Source of the DNA: Scylla paramamosain
Lineage: Eukaryota > Arthropoda > Malacostraca > Decapoda > Portunidae
NCBI RefSeq assembly: GCF_035594125.1
Contig: NW_026973669.1
Coordinates: forward strand, 664,501 to 728,500
Direction: 5' to 3'
Length of the DNA: 64,000 nt
The notes under the pieces: model-generated
Told to the model about the DNA's origin: nothing
Seen by the model: the letters and a program-made list of their open reading frames with translations, nothing else
The model's database searches: none
Position numbers and translations under genes: made by a program
In this document: positions 37,181 to 49,599 of the stretch, one piece after another
Layout of the letters: the number at the start of each line of letters is the position of its first letter
Position numbering within the stretch: position 1 is the stretch's first letter

Positions 37181-37830
37181 ACTTTCTTATGCTCCTTCCA
37201 CCTTCAGTCTCTACCTCTCCTCTATCCTATCCCTCCATCTTTCTCTCCTATCATCATCATCATCAGCTCACACATCCTGTCTTTACAAACTCTTCACTCT
37301 TCTTCTCAACACAGCCAAGCCATCTGTGTGTGCTTCTCCTCCCACTACATAGCACATCTCACACACACACTCTCACTGCTCTCACCCGTCCCATCACATC
37401 ACCCCTCATGCCCCTCTCAGGCAACTCACTTCCACAGCACACACTCCCAGCTGCTGTGTCCTGTTTCTGTGCTCCTCAACCTTTGCTGAGTCCATGCACT
37501 CTTTCAAGAGCTGCTCACAATTTCATGCACAAACACTTCATGGATGATCGATTACCAAAGAATTACATGAATATTTGATGTTTTTCTCTAGTTTTAAGAC
37601 TGAAAATATATGAATAAAAGTATTAGGTCTCTTTTACAACCAGAAAGTAGCTGTTCTATCCTAAATAATTGATATACAGACCTCCACACCTGTGGGCAAT
37701 CAGTGCCCCCTTAAGAACATCCCTGAGCCCCCAAAGTCTTGTTGAAGTCAGGAAAAACTGACATCCAACTAATACAACATTCACTACACAACAACACTTC
37801 TCACAAACACTCTGGCCACTATTCTGAAAT
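37181..37830. other. No gene seen
   Basis: Pyrimidine-rich plus strand. The open stretch 37072-37578 is compositional (Ser/Pro/Thr) without a domain. Confidence 0.5.
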
Positions 37831-38140
37831 GCTCTCACCATAACTGTTTTCCAAAGCCAGAGAGATGATTAGCCGGATTCTCAAGTGTTTCTCCTGTTTA
37901 TAATGAAGAAACCTAGTTAATCTGTCACTAGAACCATAGAAACACCTTTAAAAACATGTCACTTCAACTGTAGCCTTTGGAAAGTAGTGAAGGTGCAGCA
38001 AAGGAGTGTTTCAGAATAGGGCCACAAAAATAATAAGCTGGGTTCTCATGAGTGTTTCTGCTGTTAATAAAGAAGAAATCTTGTTAATTTTACTAGAACT
38101 ATAGAAACACCTTTAAAAATCTTGTCACTACAACTATAGT
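37830..38140 (-). repeat. Degenerate ~65-bp repeat
   Basis: It has the inverse CAGAGATGATTAGCCGGATT unit and two copies of ACTAGAACTATAGAAACACC followed by TTTAAAAATCTTGTCACT-like sequence. Confidence 0.7.
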
Positions 38141-38266
38141 GTTTTCACTGCTTGAAGAACATTTGGGTATTAGCTGAGTAGAGAAATTCCCCATGAGTTG
38201 CATTGCTGTGTCTCTACAGGACCAATTATTATCGGTTTAACACCTTGGTGGAAAGGACAGGCAATT

Positions 38267-38271
<5 letters not shown>

Positions 38272-38315
<44 letters not shown>
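38272..38315. repeat. (CT)n microsatellite
   Basis: About 44 bp of CT dinucleotides. The following 570 bp show no recognisable gene. Confidence 0.95.
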
Positions 38316-38318
<3 letters not shown>

Positions 38319-38889
38319 AGTATTGTATGATACTGTGTGAATAATTTTTCTATAATTTATTTGTTTGTGGTAATTGTTTCATGTAATCTCGATTTGGGGC
38401 AGAGGAGATTCATCACAGTGTCATCTCACTCACATTAGTGCCTTTGGCTGTTGGAGCTATTGCTCTGGAGGATGTAATGATAAGACTTCTACTGGCCCTT
38501 CTCTTCTAAATATATTTATTTTTGTTGTAAATAAGTTCCTCCTCCCAGCTGTGAAGAACACGCAAGCACTTGGGAGTTGCTTCCATCATGGGAGCGTTCC
38601 TCAAGAGGCTAAGCCACCCCTCTCTCTGACCCCAAGTCACGACCCTACCGATCAGCTGGGTAGTCAACCTAAATGATAAAGCCGCAAAGCTATGTTGTCA
38701 GATGTTGTGATATTTATGTAAAATTCAAGCCATTTATTATTGTAAAACCCGAACCATTCACAGCACTGCATGGTTTGATGAGCTAAATAATCCACACTTA
38801 ATACTTGAATTTCAATAAAGAGTAAAAAGAACTGATATATTTAAGAGCAACTGTGTGATGTAGCAGAGTAGCTAACAGATCTCAGCCAA

Positions 38890-39150
38890 TGCCTACACCA
38901 GTATTCTCAATCATTCATTCCTTTCTCTGGTAAACTCTGGAACTCCCTGCCTGCTTCCATATTTCCACCTTCCTATGATTTGAATTCCTTCAAGAGGCAG
39001 GTTTCAAGACACTTATCCTTCAAATTTTGATTACCACTTTGGACCCTGTTCTGGGACTGACATCTCAGTGGGCTTTTTTTTTATATTTTTTTTTATTGGA
39101 TTTTTGTTGCCCTTGGCCAGTGTCCCTCCTACATAAAGAAAAAAAAAGTT
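38890..39150 (+). mobile_element. Jockey-like LINE copy G (extreme 3' end)
   Basis: Starts at ACCAGTATTCTCAATCATTC and continues with the tail, then GGGACTGACATCTCAGTGGG, TGGATTTTTGTTGCCCTTGG and an A-rich end at about 39138-39148. Confidence 0.85.
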
Positions 39151-39479
39151 TTATTACACACTTAGCACCTGTATAACAATTGTTTAGGGGCAAATAGCTA
39201 ATTTCTGCATAAAATAGAGATCTAATACTGTTATTTACATATTTCCACTCTTAAAACTAGAGAAAATGTTAAAGATTCATGTAATTTAATACCTTTACAT
39301 ATTTATATATTTTCAGTCTTAAAACAAGAGAAAACATCAAATATTCATATAATTCCTTTATAATCAATTGTTAAAGGTGCAGGGGTACATGACTCTGAGG
39401 AGCTGACAGAAGGGTCATTGGACCTGGCAAAGGCTGAGGAACACTGCCACAAACAACACTGAGTGGACAACACCACACC

Positions 39480-39681
39480 TCAGACACACCATACACTGGA
39501 GGGCATGTTTACACTAACTGGTGTGTCTTCTGTGCTTCCTTTCTGGCCAGTGTTGTGTGTGCTGCCAGGGGGTGGGGGTGTCACGGGTCCACTTCCATTA
39601 CTCTTGGCCTCCTGCGGGATGCTGGCCAAGTCCTCCACTCCCATGCCTGCTACAACCAATGACTGGGGTGCACCACAAGGC
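39480..39681 (-). CDS. Possible terminal exon of an unidentified gene
   Basis: A good acceptor (GTTATTTCAG) precedes an open frame that encodes SLVVAGMGVEDLASIPQEAK, then SNGSGPVTPPPPGSTHNTG, and ends at a stop at 39480. The composition looks coding rather than repeat. There is no domain and no partner exon identified. It could belong to a transcript starting upstream on the minus strand between 40 and 55 kb. Confidence 0.3.
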
Positions 39682-39749
39682 CTGAAATAACACCACACAT
39701 TATCACTGCACTGAGGCGGTGCTGCACTACTGAAATGCATTACAGGAGT

Positions 39750-40020
39750 GATAAGGTAAAAAATTAGATGGCTTGATCATGTACTGGGAAGAAAAGGCCA
39801 CAAGAAGATTCATAGAGCCTGGAGAAGACCAGCTGGGGGAAGACAATTGAGGGGAAGGCAGGGAGTGAGGTGAAGGGAGGGAAGTGTGGCACAGCTGCTA
39901 GGAAGCATAGTGAAAGATGCAAGGGACAGAAACTGCTGGAGGAGATTTGTGCATGGTGCCCACCCTAAATCTGGGGACATGGCCAAAGGAGACTGGTATT
40001 GCCTGCCATATCCAGGAGCT
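39750..40020 (+). mobile_element. LINE C-terminal remnant (RTE/CR1-like), decayed
   Basis: Plus-strand frames give HVLGRKGHKKIHRAWRRP, an LRGRQGVR-like motif, DARDRNCWRRFVHGAHP and LVLPAISRSYG. This pattern (GHVLR..., GRxRxRW, DRxxWRR) is the usual end of LINE proteins. Confidence 0.5.
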
Positions 40021-40059
40021 ATGGCACATCACACAGCTTGAAACACCACCAGTCATCAT

Positions 40060-40195
40060 TACTCACCCCTATTCTGTCCACCTCTCTAATGCATGAGTTA
40101 ACCAGTTCATCATTCATCCCTTTTTCTGGTACACTCAGAAACTCCTTGCCTGGTTTTGTTTCCTCCTTCCTGTGACTTGAACTTTTTTGTTGTAA
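40060..40195 (+). mobile_element. Jockey-like LINE copy H (fragment)
   Basis: CTCACCCCTATTCTGTCCAC and GAGTTAACCAGTTCATCATT match the tail segment (NARVNQYSQSF region). The fragment ends abruptly at a GTTGTAACCCAAG sequence. Confidence 0.75.
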
Positions 40196-40959
40196 CCCAA
40201 GAATAGTTAAGAAGAAATGAAACACGCGAAAACAAGGAAGAATACGAGACAAGAATGAAGAATAAAGAAATAAAGAAGGGAATAAGAAAGTAGATGGAAT
40301 AAATGAGGGAAGAAGATAAACATGGAAGCAGTTAACAGGATTACAGGAAGCTATCACCACCCTGACAGGTGACAGAAGAGATGCAACCAAGAATGCAACC
40401 AGGGAGAACAAAAAGATGCAGTGAGTCAACACATAATGACAGAGCTGGAGAACACCACCAGATGACAAGAGATTCAACAACATGTATGTATGTATTGTAT
40501 GAAACTGCAGACTTACCCCCAGAATGTATAAAAGTTTACAAAAAATAAATACACAGTATGAAATTAGATTTACCCCAGAATATACTAAATAAAAGCTTAG
40601 AAAAATTAACATATGTATTGTATGAAGCTACACTTACCCTAGAATGTTTGGGTTATAAGTTTACAGAGAGATGAGCAAAGTTTACATAGATGAGCGAAGT
40701 GAGTGATATCGGTGTGTCTCGCCTCGACAGGATGACTTTTACTCACCTGTTACTTGCCTGTCAGGACCCACATGTGTAATTCTTCATTGGTGGTTAGCAC
40801 AATTCCAACAGGCAGAGTAAGGTGACTAAAACATGCCTGGCACCGATACATATATTAAATTAGTGGAAATGCACTTTGTTGCCCATTAATAAATGAATAA
40901 ATAAATAACATGAAGAAAATGAATAACAATCAAGGTCATAAAGCACTGAGTAACAGGGT

Positions 40960-41105
40960 TAAGTTAGGTTAGGTTAAGTAAAGTTGGGTTATGATGATGT
41001 TAGGTTAAGTGAAGTTTACATTAGGTTAGGTTAAGAGAAGTTAGGTTTAAATTAGGTTAGGTTAGGTTAGGTTATATTTAGATTAGGTTAAGTTAGGTTT
41101 AGGTT
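40960..41105. repeat. Degenerate TTAGG repeats
   Basis: GGTTAGGTTAAGTAAAGTTG and TTAGGTTAGGTTAGGTTA words. A tandem ~145-bp duplication with TAATTTCACTGTTAATCCCT follows at about 41135 and 41268. Confidence 0.75.
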
Positions 41106-41119
41106 ACATTAGATATAGA

Positions 41120-42045
41120 TAAATTCACCTCATTAATTTCACTGTTAATCCCTTCACTGAGTATATCACAATTTAACAAAAAGCATAACATAAAAAAGGA
41201 TACTGAAATAACATTACCTAACATTTCCATCTGAGGATTAGGTTAGGTTTAGAGTAATTCCCTTCATTAATTTCACTGTTAATCCCTTCACGAGTATATC
41301 ACAATTTAAAATAAAGCATAAAATAAATATATAAAAGATAGTGAGAAATTATACCATTTGTATCAGAGGGTTAGGTCAAGTTAGCTTAGGTTTGGATTGT
41401 CATTTCATTAATATCACATCGCTTCACTACACAGATAATTAATTAACCCTGTGACAGCTGTCGTTCACCTTAACCCTCTGAACCCGCTGGCTGTCTCATA
41501 CTCTTATTGAGGCTCAGGTTACGTGCTCTTGCTAAGGCGCACGGCTGCTGTCTTAACATCAGTGACCTGTGTGTTGTGTCTAGTCAGTCTCAGTATGAGT
41601 GTCTAGTTTTGTACTATCTCAAGTTGGAATACATTGATTTAATGTGCTTCAACAAACCACCCAGATTTTAAGGGTTAATTGTTGACCACTATGAGGTATT
41701 TCCTTGTGGTCTACAGCCACCTCAAGGCATAATACCAAGTACAAACAGCAAAGTCTATAATTTCTATGACTTTCTGACAGATGCTCATAAAGATTTCATA
41801 CCTTTCTTTGAGTATTGCGAATTCTTGTATGTCGTAGTGAAGGCTAAATGCATAAGATAAATACATAAAATGGATAATATTGAAATAACATTGGTATTCC
41901 ATCTGAGGGTTAGGTCTGCTTACACTTAAATTCAATCCGTTAATTTCACTGTTTGATACCTTCACTGTATTGATCACACTTTGAAAAACACTTACATTTT
42001 ACCCAGAAATAAACAATGTCTAGAAATGGCTTGTTTCCATAAAGC
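41120..42045. other. No gene seen; partly duplicated AT-rich sequence
   Basis: AATTTCACTGTTAATCCCTTCAC-like words recur at about 41135, 41268 and, more diverged, 41943, indicating an old tandem duplication. No coding exon was recognised. Confidence 0.5.
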
Positions 42046-42162
<117 letters not shown>

Positions 42163-42204
42163 TTAATCATGACCTACACAATGGAATTAGCAATGAAATC
42201 AATG

Positions 42205-42350
42205 AACTAAATTAATCAAAACTCAACCTAAACTAACCAACACGATTTAGCCTGACCTAACAAACCCTACTTAACCTGACCTATCCATCCAACGGTCCAA
42301 CCCAAGCTAAGCTAACAAACCAAACAATCCAATTTAACCTAACCTAACCT
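42205..42350. repeat. Degenerate CCTAA repeats
   Basis: AACCTAAACTAACC, CCTGACCTAAC and TTTAACCTAACCTAACC words, inverse in orientation to 40960-41105. Confidence 0.7.
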
Positions 42351-42359
42351 TTGGATAGA

Positions 42360-43700
42360 AACGCTAGTGTAATTTCAATTCAGTGCCTGTACAGTGTATG
42401 TGCAGGCCAAGACACACTGCATGGAAGCAGTTGCTCACCAGTGTACTGCAGTGTTGCCAAACAGTCGCTCTACAACTGAAGAACAACAAGCTGTGTGGGT
42501 CAATACAGCCGCGTGATGGACAACATATTGTTGCCCATCATGGCAAGTGTATTTTATTTATTTATTTTATTTATTTATTTATTTTTTCTGACTACTGAGC
42601 TATGTGAGCCAATATATCTACGTGAAAGGGTACTGTTCCTTGTATTTTATCAGGCTTTGCCTCTCTTTTGCTTAGTGCAACGCCTCGTGTAACTATTCTG
42701 TACAATTACGCGTGATTTCACGTATTATCATTATGATGTAGATTCTATAAATTCCCTGGCAAGTGTACTTTCTGCATTATCTGCCACTGTTTTCTCCGCA
42801 CCCTCATCCAACACAGTCCAGTAGACCACTGAGTCAAACCAAGCAAGGACTCTGTAGGAGCAGAGTTGCCAGGTTTTGTAACAAAAAAACATTTTTTTTC
42901 TAAGTGTGCCAAGAAAATGGTAACTTAAATTTTCAATGTGCAAAATTTATTGCATTCTACTTTTACATGTGTGTAGCACAAAAGTAATGTAAATAGTGCA
43001 CAATATTTTTTTTCTAACAAAATAAATAATATCACATATAATTAATATAAAACTACATATAATTTAAATCTATCATCACTTAATTCCAATACTTTAGTAA
43101 ATCACCATCCTTTACAATGATGACAATGATTCATGATAATTAATTATATTTTTTCCACTCATCTTTAAATTTTCTGGATGAGTCATATGAACTCTTCCAC
43201 TTTATGGACATAATTTTGTACTTCTGTCGCAAGTCAGACAAAATATGTACCCAACCCACACTGCCAAATGGTCACTCAAAGGTTCAGTCTTACCTATTGT
43301 TCTGAGAAGACTCCTAACACAAAACAAATACTGGACATTATTAATAGCACACTGACGTTCAGGCCACCTCCATCACTCATTAAAAGTCAACAGACAAGCA
43401 GATATAAAGAAATATGACTATTTCCTGCAACAAACGTACCAGCTATACCGGGCGTCTGTGTCAGCTGAGTTATGTTTACAAAATTAGCGGACAATGTAGG
43501 AGTGAAAGAAAATGTACTTTTAAAGATGTGCTAAAGTTTGGGCGGTTTGATTTAAATACTATTATAATCATCGTTCCAATCTCAATCTATAATCCTGATG
43601 CAGATGTCTTTTTAAAAACAATAATGATTAATACAAGAATACACCAAGAAAAATGCCAAACAACAGATTTTCCTACCAGACACAGTAAAAATATTCAAAA

Positions 43701-43731
<31 letters not shown>

Positions 43732-44780
43732 GAATTTGGCATAAAAAACGCCAATCTGGCAATCCTGACTAGGAGGACGGTCCACTCGATGTTAAATTTT
43801 TGCTCTCCCCGCGACGATGGCGCCTCCAGCGGCAGTTTACCCGTACCATTTGAGAGCTAATTTTTCTTATCATGCCCACTAGCTTCACTGTTCAAGATTT
43901 GGCTGCAGAAATAATAGATTTATGCATTATGTTAAACTCCGATACAACTGAGTGTAATACCGGTAATCCCTTTAGTTACCAAAGCTGCAGGTAGTACCAT
44001 CACCCCATTTAATATCCCTACATGCCCTTCTAGTATGAAAAATTCCACAACACCCATTCTAGTCTGTTGTGCCACATTTTGTGGCAAAACCACTGATTAT
44101 AATGTTAGCAAGAACTCTATACTTGGATATACACAGTAGTACCCTTGATATTGGTACAATTCTTTATTCCTTCATGGATACTAACTACTCCCCTTGCTTA
44201 TCCTACCTCTCATTTATTTTTTATGGTATACCATAGTTTCATAACTGTTTAACAAATAATTTATGCTTTGTACAGTAGTAGGCTCCAAGCTCTCCGAGTC
44301 CTATATTAAGGTTAGTTAAATGGTCTGGTTACCTGTATACTTTTCCTCTGATTGAGAGTGGGGGATTACTCATCTCATTTTTTTTTTTTTTTTTTTTGTT
44401 TAAGGCACTCCATCCTATTCCTATCCTTCTATCGATTTACTGTTCATGTTCTAGGCTCAAACTATTTTTCTTCCTATATAAATACTGTATTTCTAACACA
44501 TGCTATGACCTCATTCTCGATTTTAATGAATTTGTCTGGTATTTGGTTGTCGAACACTTTTGTTGCCTTCATATTCATCCTCAACCCTATTGCATTTCAG
44601 CATAACTGTAAAATGATCTCGTGAAGCTCATCTGTGAATTTCCTTAACAACACAAGTCATCATGTCATCTCTAAATTAAAGGGGACACTGAGAATATTGT
44701 ATTTGTCTCGTGTAATCTAATTAATTCCTGACACAGTACTCAATTTTATATAAATCACAAAGAAAACCCAGTCATTACAT
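42360..44780. other. No gene seen
   Basis: AT-rich sequence with short (TTTA)n at about 42553-42590 and (AAAT)n at about 43700-43730. A short GC-richer segment near 43770-43860 (CGCGACGATGGCGCCTCC) could be promoter-like, but no gene starts beside it. Confidence 0.45.
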
Positions 44781-44789
44781 ATCATGCAA

Positions 44790-45431
<642 letters not shown>

Positions 45432-45440
<9 letters not shown>

Positions 45441-45525
45441 TTTTTTTTCCCTTCTACAGGAGTTGCCGATCCAAAGGCCTGGCTCAGGAGTGATCCTGTG
45501 CCATCTGTACCAACAAGATCAATAT
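45432..45525 (-). mobile_element. LINE 3' tail with poly-A, copy 1
   Basis: Read on the minus strand: GGTACAGATGGCACAGGATC, ACTCCTGAGCCAGGCCTTTG, GATCGGCAACTCCTGTAGAA, GGG, then a run of A. It is nearly identical to 46300-46385 and has the structure of a retroposed 3' end. Confidence 0.65.
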
Positions 45526-46274
45526 GGAGCACCTTTAAGGAAAGACTCACAAAAGCCACACTTAGTTACAAGATTAGGCTTGAGAGAATGGATGATGCAA
45601 GAATAGCAAGGAAGGTGTACCTGTGGAATGAAAGTGGAAGCAAATGGAGGATGAGATGCATGAGAATGACAGTCAGGAATGGATTGCAAGTTGTGTGGGC
45701 GATAAGAATGGCTGGGAGGAATCAAAATGAGCGTGAATGGGTGGTAACAAGAGGAGGCAGAGTGGGAGCCAAATGGGATGTGAGAAAATGGAAGAATGAG
45801 ATAGACAAAGAAGTGAAATGTGTGGGACTGAATGAATGGAAGAATGAAATGGAAAGAAAGAAGACCCTGGAATGGTACAAGGAGAAAGAGGCCCCGAAGT
45901 ATGAAAGGTGGTATGATGGAAGCCTGGGCGGTGATCTTCTCTTCCGAGCGAGGGCACAGTGTATGGATGTGAATGCAAGGAGTTACAGGTGGTCTGAGTC
46001 CCGCAGCAAAGTGTGCCAGATGTGTGACATGGGAGAGGATGAGACGGTGGAACATGTGGTGCTGGAGTGTGTGAAGTATGCCAGAGACAGGAATGAGATG
46101 ATGCAAGTGATACTGACTGAGTTAGGGCATGATAGGAATGAAAGAGTGGAGAAGACAGGAAAGGAATGGATGGTGTTGTTGCTGGGACTGTGTAGAGAGG
46201 CGAATGAAAGGATGATTGAGGCAGTGAAAGAGTTTCTGGAGAGAATGTGGCGTGCCAGATGTATGAACAATTAG
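45526..46274 (+). pseudogene. LINE C-terminal domain with Cys-His knuckle, long open frame
   Basis: About 250 codons without a stop encode KERLTKATLSYKIRLERMDD, then basic Trp-rich sequence, and near the end CQMCDMGEDETVEHVVLECV. This is the C-x2-C...H...C knuckle that ends many LINE proteins. The frame is open into the preceding inverted 3' tail, so that first part is antisense and not genuine protein. There are no RT or endonuclease motifs, so it is a 5'-truncated remnant that has stayed open. Confidence 0.65.
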
Positions 46275-46299
46275 GATAGAGGATGCTGTTCGTTTCTCT

Positions 46300-46650
46300 T
46301 TTTTTTTTTCCCCTTCTACAGGAGTTGCCGATCCAAAGGCCTGGCTCAGGAGTTATCCTGTGCCACCTGTACCATCAAGATCAAGATATATGTAAGGCTT
46401 TTCCAGCTTCAAACTTTCCCTTCTTTCGTTATCATATTTCCTGCAATCCTACAGAAAATGTTCCAGGTTTTCTACTGCTGTTTCACAAATCAGGCACTTG
46501 GTGTCGTCTGTGAATCTTTTCCTGTCCCTCGGAGTTAAGCTATTTGTTCTTGCTCCAAATAAAATGGCTAAAGCTGCAGTGTTGTCATAGAGGTCTACAT
46601 TTCCCACTGCATTTTTCCATTTTTATTTATTTATTTATTTTTTTTTTGTA
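46300..46650 (-). mobile_element. LINE C-terminal fragment and 3' tail, copy 2
   Basis: The minus strand encodes NVDLYDNTAALAILFGARTN, then DDTKCLICETAVENLEHFL, then YDNEREKFEAGKALHIS. It then runs into the same 3' tail as at 45432-45525, with an A-run at 46302-46312. This is a 5'-truncated retroposed end. Confidence 0.65.
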
Positions 46651-46679
46651 GATATGTAAACTTAATTTTTTTCTACTTC

Positions 46680-49560
46680 CTGATTGATTGACTGATACAT
46701 TTATTGTTGTGTTAATAATGAAGTACAAAGGAGGAGGACGGAGCTTGCCACCCATCCCCTGGACAAAGACTTAAGGGTAGAGTATCAAAAAATATAAAAA
46801 TAGATAGTATACATTACAAGAATATAAGTAAATAAATATATACAGATATTGCACACCTTATTGCATAAATATCCAACAGTCTGGGAGCAAATGTAAGATA
46901 TTCCTTGAGTATATCCCTGAGAGTGGCTGAGTCTAAGAAATGGTCAATGAGGGTATACAAGTCATGTTGACCTTACAGCCTAAATTTAGCAATGAGAGGA
47001 AATTCCGTGACATAATGACGCAGAGTGTGTCCCCTTGGTGCAGCACACAGCACAACACACAGCACACAGCAGGAGAAGCACTGACTTCCCAAAAGTATTT
47101 ATAGCCTAAACTGAGCTTCATTGCCACTGTCATGTGATGCAGTGTGTCTCCCATAGGTGGCAGCACAGCTCTGGGAGACACGTACATAGTGAAGACTACT
47201 GCCACTGCACCAGGCACCAGCACCTTCTAGGGCGTGGATGAGATCAAGACATTTATTAACTAGATCACAGTCCATGGGGGAGGTAGATTGGAGAGCACAC
47301 AGTGCAGCCTGACTGTCAACAAAGAAGAATACATCCTTATGGAGAGGCGCCACAATGTGGAGCGCCTCCAGAACAGCATACAGTTCTGCCCTAGTGGAGG
47401 ACATGTGTGCAGGGAAACCTCAGTGTCAGTGTGGTGATTGGCAGAAATGTAGTCGCAGATGAACAGCCCACATCCGGACCTGCTGCCATTGACTGATCCA
47501 TCACAATAAACATGAATAGCCTGAATGTGGGGGTACGTGGACAATTTACTCATGAACACGTTTTGCAGCACATGAGGGGGCCAGTCCCTCTTGGGCTGAT
47601 GCAGTGGGTGAATATCAACACTGACACGGTGAGGGTTCCAAACGGGTTGGAGTGGTGACATAACAATGTTAATACAGGCCTTGGCTATACCTACACTTGT
47701 AAGAACTCCCAAGATTTTCCTGAGGTATGGAGTTGTAGGAGTCTGAGGATCACGATACAGGGGGTCAGTGATCCCTTCAGGGAGTTGGAGCCCGTGCATA
47801 GCATCTGACCAACAGTACGACAAGTAATTTCCTGTATCCTACACATAATACTTGGCAGGTGCAGTTCAGCTCTGAGGACCTCAATCTGAGCAGTCTTTGG
47901 GCATCCCAAAATTATTCTCATGGCTTCATTCTGAACAAACTCCAGGGGCAAAAGAGCTGGTTGGCACTAAACTGTATTAAAATAGGGGCTGCATATTCAA
48001 TGAGGGACCATACGACAGATATGTAGAACATCCTTAGGACTGGAATGCCAGCCCCCAGGCCCCTGTTTGCTAGCAACCAAAGTGGCACTAGCTATGGCAG
48101 ACAGAGGTCTCGAACATAGTGTACAGTGTGGAGTGACTTCTTGAAACTCAGCTGTACACCCAGGTACTTGTGTGTATGAACTCTAGGGATGGGAACATTA
48201 TTTACAGTGGGCAGTCAAGAGACCTTCCCTTTGGCCTGAAATTTGGTTTTACATTCATTAATTACAAGTCCCATTTGAACACACAATGCTGCTAGTTATG
48301 ACAGAGCTAACTGGAGAATCCTGGGTGTGGGGCATTGGAGGAGTATGTTGTCAGCATAGATGAGGACCTGGGTGCCCTGCGGGAAGGAACAGCATGCAAT
48401 TTTGTCCATTAAAATGTTGAAAAGCATTGGACTAAGGACTCCATCCTGTGGTATTCCAAGCTCAAAGACTTCCTCAGAAGAGACTGCACCTTGAAACCAA
48501 ACTTGTGCTGTTCTGTTGTACAAATAGTATGTGATCCATCCTAATAATCTACCTTCGACACCTTTGAGAATGAGTTCCTCCATAATAACATCTTTGTTGG
48601 CCCTGTCGAAGGCACCCTTGAGATCAACAAAAGCTCTGTAGGTAGCATTCTTATTTATAAGACACTCAGCAAAACAATGACTTGTGGAATTACCTTTTAG
48701 GAAGCCATGTACATTGCCAGAGGGGACATGGCCTACCTTATATATAAGCCTGTTCAATATTACCCATTCCATCATCTTACACAGACAGCTGGTGAGAAAA
48801 ATGGGGCGAAAGGTGCCATCACCTTTGGGGATTGGGATGATAATGGCTGTTTTCCAGGAGTGGGGAAGCTTACCAGCAGTGAGAGACATGTTAAATAGGT
48901 CTAAGACAGGGTTGTCTACCTTTACCTCCAGGAGGGCATTGAGGATGTCATAGGTGATGCCATCCTTGTCAGGAGCTGTTGACTTGCCCAATTTAACTGC
49001 TGAGAGAAGTTCATCATGTGTGATAGGCACACAGGTGTCATCTAGCAGAGAAACACTGTGGCGAATCAATTCCATCCTTTGTGGTCTTTGCCATTTGAAC
49101 GCCTCCTGGTGTTCTACAGGAAGGCCAGAAAAAGATGAGGCTTCCTTCCACTGCAGGATGAGCTCTTGTGCCCTGCCGGCAGGATCAGGGTCACACACCT
49201 GCCGCCTGAGCTTGCCCCGGACACTGTTGACATGGTGCCACACCCTCTGGAGGGACTGGGTCCTGTGCACCTGGTCCAGGAAGGAGACCCAGTACTTCTT
49301 TCTTTCCTGCTGCCTCAGATCTGTGAGGTGTTGAGTCACAGTAACCATAGCATCCCATGACTCTGTGTCTGCTGGGTTAAGCTGCCGATGTCTCTGATAA
49401 CCAGCGAGCGTCTGTTGGCAGTTCAGGATCACAGGGTCGGTAGCGTAAGTACAGCAGCGTGGAGTGTGGGTCTTTACCAGAGCCCTTGGAGTTGCAATGA
49501 ATCCCTTGATGGTGTGTAGCAGTCTCTTGTACAGTGCCTTCCATTGGTTTGTATTCCAGC
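46680..49560 (-). mobile_element. I-clade-like LINE with RT and RNase H, inactivated
   Basis: On the minus strand: RT at 49432-48296 with GKSTAPDKDGITYDILNALL, WKTAIIIPIPKGDG, AFVDLKGAFDRANKD, GIPQDGVLSPMLFNILMDKI and a catalytic loop IYADNILLQ (YADN instead of YADD). Linker and tail at 47951-47691 (FVQNEAMRIILGCPKTAQIE). RNase H at 47570-47099 with HVYCDGSVNGSRSGCGLF, TRAELYAVLEALH and FVDSQAALCAL, giving the D-E-D carboxylates. Frameshifts lie near 48000 and 47405. RNase H after RT is characteristic of the I group. Confidence 0.85.
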
Positions 49561-49599
49561 TATAAATTTTCTTACTAGCTCCTCTCTTTTCCTTTCCTG

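Noticed and set aside
43770..43870. CpG-containing segment as a promoter
   Set aside because: It is only about 100 bp long and no gene begins on either side.
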